Shown: positions 52,778 to 60,015, counted from the first letter of the stretch. The stretch is 64,000 bases of DNA from Oasisia sp. SBJ-2009 (GCA_964017155.1 OZ024867.1:23675520-23739519); one strand, 5' to 3'. Program-made: numbers and translations. Notes: generated by a model not told the origin, from the letters alone.

Positions 52778-55700
52778 GTATTATTAAAAGCCCTGGCTTG
52801 TCAAGGCATTAAATCAATGCATTCATTCATTCATCTTGGAAACCGGCTCTAAAAGATTGCTTTAAAAAAATCGCTGATAGAAACACAGCCGGACGGAGAA
52901 AACGAAAGTGAAACTTGCCTCAAGTTTCTCGCTGAGTCTAGAGAGCTGTTCTGAGAGCGTCTTCACCTCCGTGAGAGCTCTTGTCTTCTCCCTCTGCACC
53001 TCCTTCACCTGACGAGTGCACTTCCTGTGGTGTCGATCGTAGTCCTCCTTTATCTGTGCCACCTGGTGGGCACGCAACAAACTATATCACCATGTCCTGT
53101 ACAGCCAGTGATGGCTAGCAGTAATAATAATAATAGCTTTATTGTTACATAATACTGTCATGTACATATAATAATCAGCAACAGTAAAGTAATAATTACA
53201 TGTCAAAGTACATTTTACAATGTAACAATTGGACTTAAGCAACAGTGCTTATTTTCCTTATTCATGTATTTTAACAATTACGAAACAAATTATAATAATA
53301 AACAAATAATAATAAAACAAAAAACCTATACAGCAACATCATAATAGTGTAACTATTTAATTAAAATAGTGAAATAGTGAATTACAAGTGTACCACGAAA
53401 TAAAATACATCGATGCACGTGTGTAACAAGTAAAATTGTATTTAAATAAATGTTTTGATATAATTATAGAAAAGCTACATATACTAACAGAATAACATTA
53501 ACAACAGACTGATTTTTAGAAGCAGATATTTGACACTTTTTTTAAAGATCTGTAAAGTGGCAGAATATTGAAGACAGTTGTCTAAGAGTGTTCCATATTT
53601 TTGGTCCGACATAGGCCAAAGATAATTGTCTGCACTTTGCACAGTGTGAGAGAGGGAGAAGTGAGGGGAGGGAAGGGGTAGAGGCGCAGAGGGAGGGGAA
53701 ATTGGGACAGGGAGGGAGAGGGAGAGGGAGAGGGAGAGGGAGAGGGAGAGGGAGAGGGAGAGGGAGAGGGAGAGGGAGAGGGAGAGGGAGAGGGAGAGGG
53801 AGAGGGAGAGGGAGAGGGAGAGGGAGAGGGAGAGGGAGAGGGAGAGGGAGAGGGAGAGGGAGAGGGAGAGGGAGAGGGAGAGGGAGAGGGAGAGGGAGAG
53901 GGAGAGGGAGAGGGAGAGGGAGAGGGAGAGGGAGAGGGAGAGGGAGAGGGAGAGGGAGAGGGAGAGGGAGAGGGAGAGGGAGAGGGAGAGGGAGAGGGAG
54001 AGGGAGAGGGAGAGGGAGAGGGAGAGGGAGAGGGAGAGGGAGAGGGAGAGGGAGAGGGAGAGGGAGAGGGAGAGGGAGAGGGAGAGGGAGAGGGAGAGGG
54101 AGAGGGAGAGGGAGAGGGAGAGGGAGAGGGAGAGGGAGAGGGAGAGGGAGAGGGAGAGGGAGAGGGAGAGGGAGAGGGAGAGGGAGAGGGAGAGGGAGAG
54201 GGAGAGGGAGAGGGAGAGGGAGAGGGAGAGGGAGAGGGAGAGGGAGAGGGAGAGGGAGAGGGAGAGGGAGAGGGAGAGGGAGAGGGAGAGGGAGAGGGAG
54301 AGGGAGAGGGAGAGGGAGAGGGAGAGGGAGAGGGAGAGGGAGAGGGAGAGGGAGAGGGAGAGGGAGAGGGAGAGGGAGAGGGAGAGGGAGAGGGAGAGGG
54401 AGAGGGAGAGGGAGAGGGAGAGGGAGAGGGAGAGGGAGAGGGAGAGGGAGAGGGAGAGGGAGAGGGAGAGGGAGAGGGAGAGGGAGAGGGAGAGGGAGAG
54501 GGAGAGGGAGAGGGAGAGGGAGAGGGAGGTGAGTATGTAGTTATCTCTCACACAGTGTCAATAGAGACTTGCCTCCTGTCTCAGATGCTGTAACTGTCTC
54601 TCATACTCCAGGTTGAGGTCCTGCTGAGTGTCTCCCGGGAGACCGTCCAGTCTCTGCTGTAGAGACTTCACCTGACACAGAGACAGACAGAGACGTGACA
54701 TGACACGTACATTCAGTGTCACTGTAGTCTACTGCACAGAGTAAGACACGACACGACACATACACCAGCAGTTATTCACACTGTCAAAATATTCCCAAAA
54801 CTCAGCAACAGATTCCATTTTTCTGACGAGCTCATTGTCTTAAAGCGACATGATCCGTTCGTGGCTTTTTATTTTTATTGCAAAAACATGTTACGTGGTA
54901 TAAATTATACCTACTATAGCGTAAAGAAAGTCAAAATATGTTTTCATGTATCATTTAGGCGTTGAAAATAGACGCAGTAAGGGGTACTTAACTCTGTTTA
55001 CACATCGACCACGAGGCGTTTTTTAGAAACCATTGTAGGCGTGGCTAAAAGCCCAGTTCTAAGGAAATGAATGATCACACGATGCAGTATTACGTGAACA
55101 CAAGTTGACGCCACTAACGCCACACTCAGCCAGGTGCACAGCTCCCAGTTGGTAAAGGTCAAAGGGCGGGTGTCACTTGTGGCGATTTGAGTGACAGCGT
55201 ATATAAACATTCAACATTTAACATTACGAAGTCAGTTCTGTTTCGATAAAACATTTATTGGCGGTCAGGATGCTACAATAGTTATAACTTCTACTGATTA
55301 ACATGATTTTGCAATAAAAATAAAAAGCTATAAATGGACCATGTCGATTTAACAAATCACTCGCCTTCACAGCTTAGTCTGTTTCCTACCTCCTGCTGCT
55401 TCAACTGAAGAGCTGCCTTCACGGCAGCCAGTTCCTGCTTCTTTGTGTCGTTCTTTGTCTGCAGTGATTCTTTCTCTCGCTCCCATGTGATGCGCTTCTG
55501 TGCGATCATCACGTCTATCTGGTGCATCAGTTCCCGCAGCTCGGTGGCACACCCCCCCAGCAGCAGTGTCTTTGGCAGACTGCGCAGAAACAGAAACGCA
55601 GCGAGATGATTGGTTACTGGTTTTTTTAAATATAACTTTATTTCTTTATCATAATTTAATTGGATGTTTGATGCCATGTTTGTTTTATAATGTTGAATTT

Positions 55701-56556
55701 GTTAAGTGCTATTTTTATGTTCCTTAACAGCGCTTTCGAACAGGATGACCTGGATTTACGGCGCCATGTAAATGCTTTATTATTATTAGGAGTATCGTCA
55801 TAACCATAATTTTATTAAAGTTTATTTCAGACAAGACGCCGTCCGTAAATATACATAAGATACAATAAAAAAATATGAAAAGTACAAAACATATAATACA
55901 ATCAATTGAATCAAAGCAATGATGTAATCAACGTAAAAATATATAAGTGTTAAGTTAAAAAAGTATGAATAAATATATCAGTAAAATATATCAGTATATT
56001 GTAAAAATAAATATTAAAAATTTAATTAAAAAAATACAATACAAATGTCATGTGTATAATAGCGACCTCCACTATGTGTACATACAGCTGTTAAAATGAA
56101 TATCAGTATGGAGGTAATTAATAAAAAGAAGATTATCCGACTGATGAAGACGACATAAAAGACTGAATATGGATGAACGAATGCGTTCATTAAAAGATTT
56201 AATCAAATGCACGTATCCAATGTTTTATTAATATTAACCATTATATTTAAATTATTCATTATAATCCAATTCACTTATTTATTATGTTATGGTTATACAC
56301 AGGGCTTTATGCAGGATCAAATTATTTCCAGTCACACATGATTTGGTGGACATGTGGGTGTAAACTGTTAAGCCAGTTCACAAACTTCAAATGTATGTCA
56401 AATATTTGAGGAGGCACAGGTTTCATGTTAAAATCGTGCTAATGGGTTAACCCTTAGTGTTGGCCCCCTCCCAATTCCATCAACCCCCCTGGTCACAGAC
56501 CTGTTAGACGCCTGCAGCTCTGCCCACATGTCAGAAATAGCGTTTGGGTTCTCCAT
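27998..56556 (-). CDS. CEP63: centrosomal protein CEP63-family gene, 17 coding exons
   Basis: In animals CEP63 sits around the parent centriole, binds CEP152 and promotes centriole duplication; DEUP1 is its vertebrate paralogue for multiciliated cells. Coding exons, 5' to 3' on minus: 56501-56556, 55390-55579, 54573-54671, 52919-53062, 50705-50818, 48689-48823, 47850-47969, 45719-45864, 43966-44052, 42449-42560, 41813-41875, 37762-37959, 36742-36921, 34574-34716, 33042-33202, 32187-32383, 27998-28144. They sum to 2292 nt (763 aa plus stop; the human protein is about 700 aa), and every phase matches. Family hallmarks: [19 protein letters not shown] (residues about 29-47), [14 protein letters not shown] (exon 3), [11 protein letters not shown] (exon 12), [11 protein letters not shown] (exon 13) and the C-terminal helix [20 protein letters not shown] ending KYVTK. 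Nearly all is heptad-like coiled coil, with a low-complexity break at residues 508-525. Introns 3 and 4 start with GC. Single-copy naming as CEP63 rather than DEUP1 follows the expected invertebrate state. Minor alternative exons may be missed between exons 11 and 12. Confidence 0.9.
28378..31690. repeat. 29-bp minisatellite in CEP63 intron 16
   Basis: About 113 units of 29 bp (core CTAGTAAAAGTAACCAAAGT plus AAGGAAGTA), with binary variants ACTAG/ACAAG, ACCAAAG/ACAAAAG and AAGG/AACG. On the transcript strand a unit reads TTGGTTACTTTTACTAG, a pyrimidine-rich run ending in AG. The right end decays into AAATAAAAATAACTAAAC. Minus-strand open frames ([12 protein letters not shown] type) are artefacts. 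Confidence 0.97.
31691..32186. other. CEP63 intron 16, unique part
   Basis: No repeat or extra exon recognised. Confidence 0.5.
32187..32383 (-). CDS. CEP63: CEP63 exon 16
   Basis: Acceptor CTTTCAG, donor GAC/GTAAGT. Residues 650-715: a non-coiled, acidic segment ([16 protein letters not shown], then [13 protein letters not shown]) before the terminal helix. Confidence 0.85.
32430..32590. repeat. TA microsatellite cluster in intron 15
   Basis: Pure (TA)n to about 32487 and broken TATATG-type runs to 32590. The rest of the intron to 33041 holds a TGTG run near 32870 and a copy of exon-16-like sequence (GGGGGGCACTGCACTATCTCATCCACC at 32824-32850, compare 32312-32340). Confidence 0.85.
33042..33202 (-). 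CDS. CEP63: CEP63 exon 15
   Basis: Acceptor CTTCTTCGCAG, donor GAAC/GTGAGT. Residues 596-649, coiled coil ([20 protein letters not shown]). Phase 2 in and phase 1 out, both matched. Confidence 0.88.
33213..33440. repeat. 30-bp repeat with palindromic splice-donor-like core
   Basis: Seven to eight units of 30 bp with AGGTAAGTTCTTACCT, a near-palindrome that presents AG/GTAAG on both strands. The array stops about 10 bp before the exon 15 acceptor. Confidence 0.93.
33598..34300. mobile_element. MITE family D, rearranged copy
   Basis: A fold-back element with arms near 33764-33800 (TTTTTCCGGCGTAAC...CGTTCCGATTGACG) and 34160-34210 (inverted). A 125-bp segment at 33600-33725 is repeated directly at 34172-34297 (GGGAACG or AGGAACG start, CATTTGGCTAGTCATACACG within). 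A cleaner copy is at 36205-36670. Confidence 0.7.
34362..34573. repeat. 36-38-bp repeat replicating the exon 14 donor
   Basis: Six units with ACATCAATGACTATGAGATG and CCCCTTACTTTG. On the transcript strand each unit ends ACAAA/GTAAGGGG, the same junction as exon 14 (GCAAA/GTAAGGGG), so the array grew from the exon-intron border. Confidence 0.88.
34574..34716 (-). CDS. CEP63: CEP63 exon 14
   Basis: Acceptor CTGTGCAG, donor GCAAA/GTAAGG (phase 2). Residues 549-595, coiled coil ([19 protein letters not shown]). Confidence 0.88.
34796..36195. repeat. 50-bp minisatellite in CEP63 intron 13
   Basis: About 28 copies of a 50-bp unit (ACTTAGTCAGACTGCCGGAA, then TAATAAGACAGTCATCCCAT, then TACTTGTGTT). 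On the transcript strand the unit includes TTATTATTCCGGCAG and CACAA/GTAATG, resembling weak acceptor and donor signals. It starts 80 bp upstream of the exon 14 acceptor. Confidence 0.96.
36205..36670. mobile_element. MITE family D, copy 2
   Basis: Ends GCGCTTACATTTTTCTGGTCGTTA... and ...TAACGCCGGGAAAATGTAAGCGC are inverted repeats; subterminal GATTGACGTTTCTGCGCATG is mirrored by AACGTCAATTGG. Interior motifs (GTTCGTTAACTCTCC, TTATGGCGCAC) also match the 33.6-34.3 kb copy. Confidence 0.8.
36742..36921 (-). CDS. CEP63: CEP63 exon 13
   Basis: Acceptor GTTCTAG, donor GAG/GTGATG. Residues 489-548: coiled coil ([14 protein letters not shown]), a short flexible [14 protein letters not shown] stretch, then [19 protein letters not shown]. 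Resembles the 'LKLENRHL...' region of vertebrate CEP63. Confidence 0.9.
36922..37761. other. CEP63 intron 12
   Basis: No further exon seen. A TA microsatellite lies at about 37648-37690. The motif CCACTAGGTGTCAC at about 37745 is CTCF-like but weak. Confidence 0.5.
37762..37959 (-). CDS. CEP63: CEP63 exon 12
   Basis: Acceptor TTGTTCACAG, donor CAC/GTGAGT. Residues 423-488, coiled coil with [11 protein letters not shown], which aligns with the LHQRDITIAS motif of vertebrate CEP63. Its first 27 nt are the seed of the adjacent 50-bp array. Confidence 0.92.
37960..40522. repeat. 50-bp array replicating the exon 12 acceptor
   Basis: About 51 units of 50 bp. On the transcript strand each reads TGTCCTGTTGTTCACAG followed by CTCCAGGAGTGTCTGGCTGT and CAGTGAGTTAAGA: the acceptor and first codons of exon 12. 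In the copies the exon-like part runs into GTGAGTTAAG, a consensus-like donor, whereas the real exon continues GTGAGCAGAGA. The true acceptor is the last copy in transcription order. Confidence 0.97.
40563..40915. repeat. degenerate C/T-rich repeat
   Basis: Short CTTGCCCCCTACCACT-type units (about 16 bp) with a duplicated block of about 110 bp (compare 40690-40800 with 40790-40900). A TA run (40543-40562) precedes it. Confidence 0.85.
40916..41812. other. CEP63 intron 11, unique part
   Basis: No additional exon recognised. The vertebrate protein has a longer spacer here, so a short missed exon remains possible. Confidence 0.4.
41813..41875 (-). CDS. CEP63: CEP63 exon 11
   Basis: Acceptor TTTCCCACAG, 21 codons ([20 protein letters not shown] and K), donor AAG/GTAACA. 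Phase 0 on both sides. Small but phase-consistent. Confidence 0.75.
42449..42560 (-). CDS. CEP63: CEP63 exon 10
   Basis: Acceptor CTGTTCAG, donor AGG/GTTTGT (weak). Residues 364-401, coiled coil ([19 protein letters not shown]). Confidence 0.8.
42561..43229. other. CEP63 intron 9, dispersed repeat
   Basis: At 42790-43030 three related segments share GTGCTGGTT(C/T)(A/G)A and TCGATCGATA-type words, a decayed dispersed or fold-back repeat. Otherwise unremarkable. Confidence 0.45.
43232..43965. repeat. 50-bp array replicating the exon 9 donor
   Basis: About 15 units of 50 bp. On the transcript strand each unit is TTGAAGGCAGACTTAAA (the last 17 nt of exon 9), then GTATGTACCTGTC and on to ATACTGTTACAG, so donor and acceptor-like ends are both present. 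Confidence 0.95.
43966..44052 (-). CDS. CEP63: CEP63 exon 9
   Basis: Acceptor GTTTCAG, donor TTAAA/GTATGT. Residues 335-363, coiled coil ([16 protein letters not shown]). Phase 2 in and phase 2 out, both matched. Confidence 0.85.
44268..45495. repeat. 34-bp minisatellite in CEP63 intron 8
   Basis: About 36 units of 34 bp (TCATGTCCTCAAGGTCAGTT plus ATTGCTGCCTAGTC) with clustered variants (GTTATT to GTCATT, CATG to TTGTG to TTGGG). An 80-bp composite block is repeated at the right end (45293-45371 and 45391-45470). This array does not touch an exon. Confidence 0.96.
45719..45864 (-). CDS. CEP63: CEP63 exon 8
   Basis: Acceptor ATATTGTAG, donor ATCCA/GTCAGT (phase 2). Residues 287-334, coiled coil (RLENEKGEV, then [20 protein letters not shown]). 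Confidence 0.88.
45865..47404. repeat. 39-bp array replicating the exon 8 acceptor
   Basis: About 40 units of 39 bp. On the transcript strand each is GTTTATATTGTAG followed by AGACTGGAGAATGAGAAG and GGGGAG, the acceptor and first eight codons of exon 8. The period is a multiple of three, but each copy ends in an in-frame TAG. Variants (TTTTCTACTC, TGTAGTAT, 38-bp units) recur in blocks. Confidence 0.96.
47405..47849. other. CEP63 intron 7, unique part
   Basis: No repeat or exon recognised. Confidence 0.5.
47850..47969 (-). CDS. CEP63: CEP63 exon 7
   Basis: Acceptor TTTAACAG, donor CGG/GTAGGA. Residues 247-286, coiled coil ([20 protein letters not shown]). Phase 0 both sides. Confidence 0.87.
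47995..48375. repeat. degenerate TCAAGACTTTTCAAGGC repeat
   Basis: The words TTCAAGACTTTTCAA, TCAAGGCTTTTCAAGAC and AATTCAAG recur irregularly in one orientation, a decayed dispersed or tandem element in CEP63 intron 6. Not assignable by eye. Confidence 0.55.
48689..48823 (-). CDS. CEP63: CEP63 exon 6
   Basis: Acceptor TCATTGCAG, donor CAG/GTAACC. Residues 202-246, coiled coil ([19 protein letters not shown]), resembling 'IQHLSSKLERANDTI' in vertebrate CEP63. Confidence 0.9.
48910..49387. mobile_element. MITE family A, copy 2 (TTAA-flanked)
   Basis: Same ends as 17906-18405. It is flanked by TTAA at 48906-48909 and 49388-49391; the second TTAA is shared with the adjacent family B element. 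Confidence 0.88.
49392..49787. mobile_element. MITE family B, copy 2 (TTAA-flanked)
   Basis: Terminal inverted repeats AGGGATACTCCAGTCAGTGAG / CTCACTGACTGGAGTATCCCT; TTAA on both sides. One internal GCGCCAGTGACATAA...TTATGTCACTGGCGC hairpin at about 49584-49620. Joined to a family A element with only a TTAA between them. Confidence 0.88.
49796..50240. other. CEP63 intron 5, unique part
   Basis: No exon or repeat recognised. Confidence 0.5.
50250..50704. repeat. 38-bp array replicating the exon 5 donor
   Basis: About 12 units of 38 bp (CCTGACTAAGGTCATCACCA plus TGACGACACCAACACTGA). On the transcript strand each has GACCT(T/C)AGTCAG/GTCAGTGTTGG, the last 12 nt and donor of exon 5. Confidence 0.93.
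50705..50818 (-). CDS. CEP63: CEP63 exon 5
   Basis: Acceptor TTGCCAG, donor CAG/GTCAGT. Residues 164-201 ([19 protein letters not shown]). Phase 0 both sides. Confidence 0.88.
50819..51870. other. CEP63 intron 4, decayed repeats
   Basis: A degenerate repeat of about 30-40 bp around TTGTATGAGATGG(T/G)A occupies 50880-51180. At 51213-51300 is a segment (CAGGGCTTTATGCAGGATCA onward) that recurs at 56300-56395 in intron 1. Confidence 0.55.
51885..52215 (-). mobile_element. tRNA-derived SINE
   Basis: In minus orientation the head reads GGGGAGTGGTGGTCGCGCGG (box A region), CTGTCAA in the anticodon-loop position, and GGTTCGATCCC (box B). A conserved-looking body follows to about 51885 (CTTTCGGAAGAGACTC, GTAAAAGATCCCACACAGGG). 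The acceptor stem does not pair, so it is a SINE head and not a functional tRNA gene. Confidence 0.75.
52499..52597. repeat. CTGTG then CTGTA pentanucleotide repeats
   Basis: Nine or so CTGTG units switch sharply to about eleven CTGTA units at about 52544. A (GT)n tract follows at 52727-52775. Confidence 0.95.
52919..53062 (-). CDS. CEP63: CEP63 exon 4 (GC donor)
   Basis: Acceptor GCCCACCAG, donor GAG/GCAAGT. Residues 116-163, coiled coil ([20 protein letters not shown]). The GC donor is needed to keep phase 0 into exon 5; the nearest GT alternative would break the frame. Confidence 0.9.
53110..53650 (-). pseudogene. decayed LINE 3' end
   Basis: In minus orientation 53480-53650 shows the typical LINE ORF2 tail: [10 protein letters not shown] in one frame, then, after a frameshift, [17 protein letters not shown]-rich tail sequence with AATAATAAT follows. 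Its upstream part is replaced by the GGGAGA array. Confidence 0.7.
53710..54529. repeat. (GGGAGA)n hexanucleotide array, about 137 copies
   Basis: An essentially perfect 820-bp GGGAGA tract on plus (TCTCCC on the CEP63 transcript strand). It starts about 45 bp beyond the GC donor of exon 3. The purine strand meets the G3N3 pattern for G-quadruplexes throughout, and it is a mirror repeat suitable for triplex DNA. SL and GR frames across it are artefacts. Confidence 0.98.
54573..54671 (-). CDS. CEP63: CEP63 exon 3 (GC donor)
   Basis: Acceptor TGTGTCAG, donor CAGGAG/GCAAGT. Residues 83-115: [17 protein letters not shown], then [14 protein letters not shown], matching the EYKQELKKLHEE stretch in vertebrate CEP63. 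Phase 0 out only with the GC donor. Confidence 0.9.
54844..55348. mobile_element. MITE family A, copy 3 (TTAA-flanked)
   Basis: TTAA at 54840-54843 and 55349-55352 with the family A ends. Inside CEP63 intron 2, between exons 2 and 3. Confidence 0.88.
55390..55579 (-). CDS. CEP63: CEP63 exon 2 (family signature)
   Basis: Acceptor TTTCTGCGCAG, donor GAG/GTAGGA. Residues 19-82: [19 protein letters not shown], then [10 protein letters not shown] and [18 protein letters not shown]. This aligns with the N-terminal CEP63/DEUP1 domain ([20 protein letters not shown] in the vertebrate protein), the strongest family evidence. Confidence 0.93.
55580..56500. other. CEP63 intron 1
   Basis: AT-rich. 55728-56170 looks like a decayed retroelement tail (CGGCGCCATGTAAATGC, then AAGACGCCGTCCGTAAATAT). 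The 56300-56395 segment pairs with 51213-51300. Confidence 0.5.
56501..56556 (-). CDS. CEP63: CEP63 exon 1 (start codon)
   Basis: ATG at 56556-56554; 18 codons ([18 protein letters not shown]) plus AG, donor AACAG/GTCTGT (weak after GT). Joining to exon 2 restores an AGT codon. No in-frame upstream ATG was sought beyond the visible 5'UTR. Confidence 0.75.
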
Positions 56557-56802
56557 CTTTGTCATATGTCACCAAGACTTCAGAGACTGCGTGACATCTA
56601 TCTACAAGTCACAAGAAATAAATCAGTATAAAACATTAATTACGGCCAAACAACTTATTTCAAATTCCTGTGGATGAACTCATGTTGTATTGTGTAACTT
56701 AGTTTTATATTCTGATTATACTTCTTCCTGGATGTGAACAACTTTCCTGACAACTTAAGATGACCTAAGGCTACAACTATCACAATTTACCTGACTATAT
56801 AA

Positions 56803-57141
56803 TCCTAGCAAACAACGACCCGTGATTTCACATGTGCTGTGAGTTCACGAGTTCAAATGGCTCAATTTATGTGAATTCACTGGATTCTGTGACCAAAATT
56901 AAGTGTGTCGACATGTGCATACAGTGATATCGCGAGTTTTACACGTGATGACACGTGCCAGTGAAACCGTACCAGTTCTGACCCAGTACGACTCATGTCA
57001 AACTCTTTCAAAACTCAGGCAGAACATGTGTATTCACGTGAATATACACATGAAAACACATACTGGTGGAGCGGTACCAATTATGAACGAGTATGACATG
57101 TGGTAACTGGTTCAGAAATGGTTGAACCTTGTTTGCTGGGA
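56803..57141 (+). mobile_element. MITE family C, copy 3
   Basis: Ends CCTAGCAAACAACG / CCTTGTTTGCTGGG. Same orientation as 23331-23684, and close to the CEP63 5' end. Confidence 0.82.
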
Positions 57142-57436
57142 TGTTATGTATAAAGGGTGGCCAATTAGCCCAGGATTTTATTTTAAATAAATATACAAAT
57201 TATTAATGATAATAATGTACTTTATGTAGAATACAATGAATACATAAACAAACAAAAAACATACATACAATAAAATATTTAAATGTATTTTTATAGGCTA
57301 GCTAGTTAAAAGATCAATATGCAAAAAGGATAAAACTCCATTAAAATAAAAAAATTACTAAACAAACCTAATCTAAACATTTCAAGATGTACATAAAAGG
57401 TATTAGTAAAAATAAACTAACTATAGGTTCTGTATC

Positions 57437-59350
57437 TGGGCAATTCCACGGTGACAGAATTACAATTCACAACATTTTATGGTTTATAATGGTTATATTT
57501 TCTCATTCAGCATGTGTCTAGAAAAGAGACTTAAACATGGTTTGAAGTCCACACTACTCCTTATAAGTAGCAGTGGTACCTATTAAAAAATATAAGATAA
57601 TTATGAAATTATGACTGTTTTAATTTTGGTAACGGAATTACACAGAATATTTGAACATCAATTTTATTAAATGTCATGACATATCGTCTGAAATCTGTAA
57701 TCTACCAGGGCCAACAGCTAGCATTAATATATAGACATATAACATTACCTTGTATTGCAGAGAATTTTACTGATGTTATATATACCGTTCTTTTTTTGTG
57801 AACAGTTTTGGTTGGTAACGGAATTACATGCTATAGTAACGGAATTACGAGTCTGACTATTTTTGGAATAAAACATCAAATAATAACTGATACTCAGTTG
57901 TTCTTTTCTGCAAGATTACAGAACACCATAACTTCACGTTCTACTAAAAAAACTATTGTACTGGCGAATAATTGTACACACAGTACAGCAATGTATTTCA
58001 CATTAAATAAAAAATCAGTCGAAAGCAGTTATTGAACTCCTATCCATCCATGGGTCAGGGAGGTTGTTAATGTCACAATCTTTATCAGTTGAGGCAGTCA
58101 GTCAATACATCTACAACATCAGGTCACACAAATCTACATAGTTCAACACACTTCAAGTAAGTTGTCACTTTAGTTTAACAAACACGGGAAAACACATTTA
58201 TTGGGATTTTTCACAACCATCCACATTAAATCCAGATTTTTTGGCAAGGTCTTTTCTGTATTCTCAAGGTTGATTACCCATACTCTTGTCTTCTTTGTCA
58301 TCTTCTTTATTTCAGTGTTTTACTTTTGAAGAAGTTCCTTGTGGATTATTATTTGACATAACATGGTATAACAGTCACAAACAATGTAACCATCTACCCT
58401 TTGTGACTCTTTGCAACTGCTTATTGTCGGGACTTAGACTGATCTCATTTCAGTTATATGAACTTTATAAGTTTTAATTCAACCATGGCTTAGTTGATGC
58501 ATCCATGTAAAATATTCTGACAAGTCCTGGCAGCAAATTTGCTAAACTCATTGGATGCGATCACGTGATATCACTTCAGAGAACACTTGGAGTCATAATC
58601 TTGGACAATAAACCTTAGCCATGTGGAAAAGAAATACTGTGTCGATTTTTTTGAAAGTCCATGAAAACATTCTGCAACTGATCTTTGGTAGATAATCTGG
58701 CCTATCTTGTACATTTATATGGATCACTGCTGCCATTCCATGTAGCATCATGATACAGATTGTACATGTTACAAATGGTACTACATGTTTCTGAATCCAT
58801 GGGCAGTTTTCATAAGTATTGTCAAAAGATTCCATTCATATTTAGCTAAAATATTGTCCCAGTGCCTGTGCTGACCCCTAATGTACTTAGGTCCCATTAT
58901 TAGTTTCTTATTATGATTTATTGTGTAAGACGATCACTTGTTGGCACTCAGGAAAACTTTATGTACTTTTTCGGTAACGGAATTACATAATAAATATATG
59001 AAAATGTGTGACTATCCATATCAAAATATATTTGTTATTGTACAAGTTGCTTTCTGAATTTTTAATATATACAGTATGAACTTTTAAAATCTGTAAAACA
59101 AAGGTAAATGAGTTAAAAGTTAATGGTAAGATGGGAGGGGTTTCTGTTGGCCCTTGTTTTTCCATTAGTTTGATTGATAAGAATTCACTCCATTAGAAAC
59201 GCAATAAAAAAATTGTGAACTGAGGGCACAATATTCTGACTTGGGCCTGAATTTTACATATATGTTACGGCAGTGGAACAACTTTTACACTGTTTCAACA
59301 AGATTTAATGTTTAGCAGTCTGCATGGCTCTCCAATATGGAATTGCCCAT
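57437..59350. other. possible 1.9-kb DNA transposon with repeated GTAACGGAATTAC
   Basis: GGGCAATTCCA at about 57439 is inverted as TGGAATTGCCC at about 59338. Between them GTAACGGAATTAC occurs exactly at 57629, 57815, 57836 and 58974, with GTGACAGAATTAC at 57451. No long ORF or transposase motif is seen. It could be a non-autonomous element; the assignment is tentative. Confidence 0.4.
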
Positions 59351-59569
59351 CTGTGATATACTGCGCAAGGATTGTCTCTATATGTATCAATTTATGACAC
59401 TTGCTCTCACAGTCTCAGGATACACTGAAACAGATTCTGTGCAACCGGGTCTGGGCGAAGACTATTTATTAACTGTGTCAAGTTTTGACCTTTGACACCT
59501 GGGGAGGGGTCAATTTATTTTTCAATTTTACATGACATTTTTACATTTAAGTTTTAACACAGATATTGG

Positions 59570-60015
59570 CACTATTTCGGGTAATCTTATACTTAACTGG
59601 CCTAAATTATTACGGCCTTTTAAAACAGTTTTTTTCACCTTATATCGATGTGTATGTTTTCGCAATGTGGTTCTACATCACTTCCGGTACAAAGAAGTCA
59701 GATTAAAACTATTTTAATTTGTGTTTTAGAACAATTTAAACACGCCGTGTCGAAAGAAATCGCCTCCGCGGTTCTGGTGCTGGGGAGGCGCCTACAGCTC
59801 GCGCCATATTTGCGGCGGTGACATCGCGTTGTTTACTTCAACGTGACTAGTTTAAATTGTTCTAAAACACAAATTAAAATAGTTTAATCTTACTTCTTTG
59901 CCATGACTCGAAAAGGATGTAGAATCACATTGCGAACACATACACATCGATACAAGGTGAAAAAAATTGTTTTAAAAGGCCGTAATAATTTAGGCCAGTT
60001 AAGTATAAGATTACC
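59570..60015. mobile_element. fold-back element with about 165-bp inverted arms
   Basis: The left arm (about 59578-59738; GGTAATCTTATACTTAACTG to TTAGAACAATTTAAAC) is mirrored by the right arm (about 59849-60013). The roughly 110-bp GC-rich centre holds ATCGCCTCCGCGG and GGCGCCTACAGC. The arms differ by small indels. Confidence 0.85.

Noticed and set aside
53484..54551. Poly(SL) and poly(GR) frames in the GGGAGA tract
   Set aside because: Pure hexanucleotide repeat inside a CEP63 intron.
58286..58835. Short ORFs around 58.3-58.8 kb
   Set aside because: Lengths expected by chance in AT-rich DNA; no recognisable motif.
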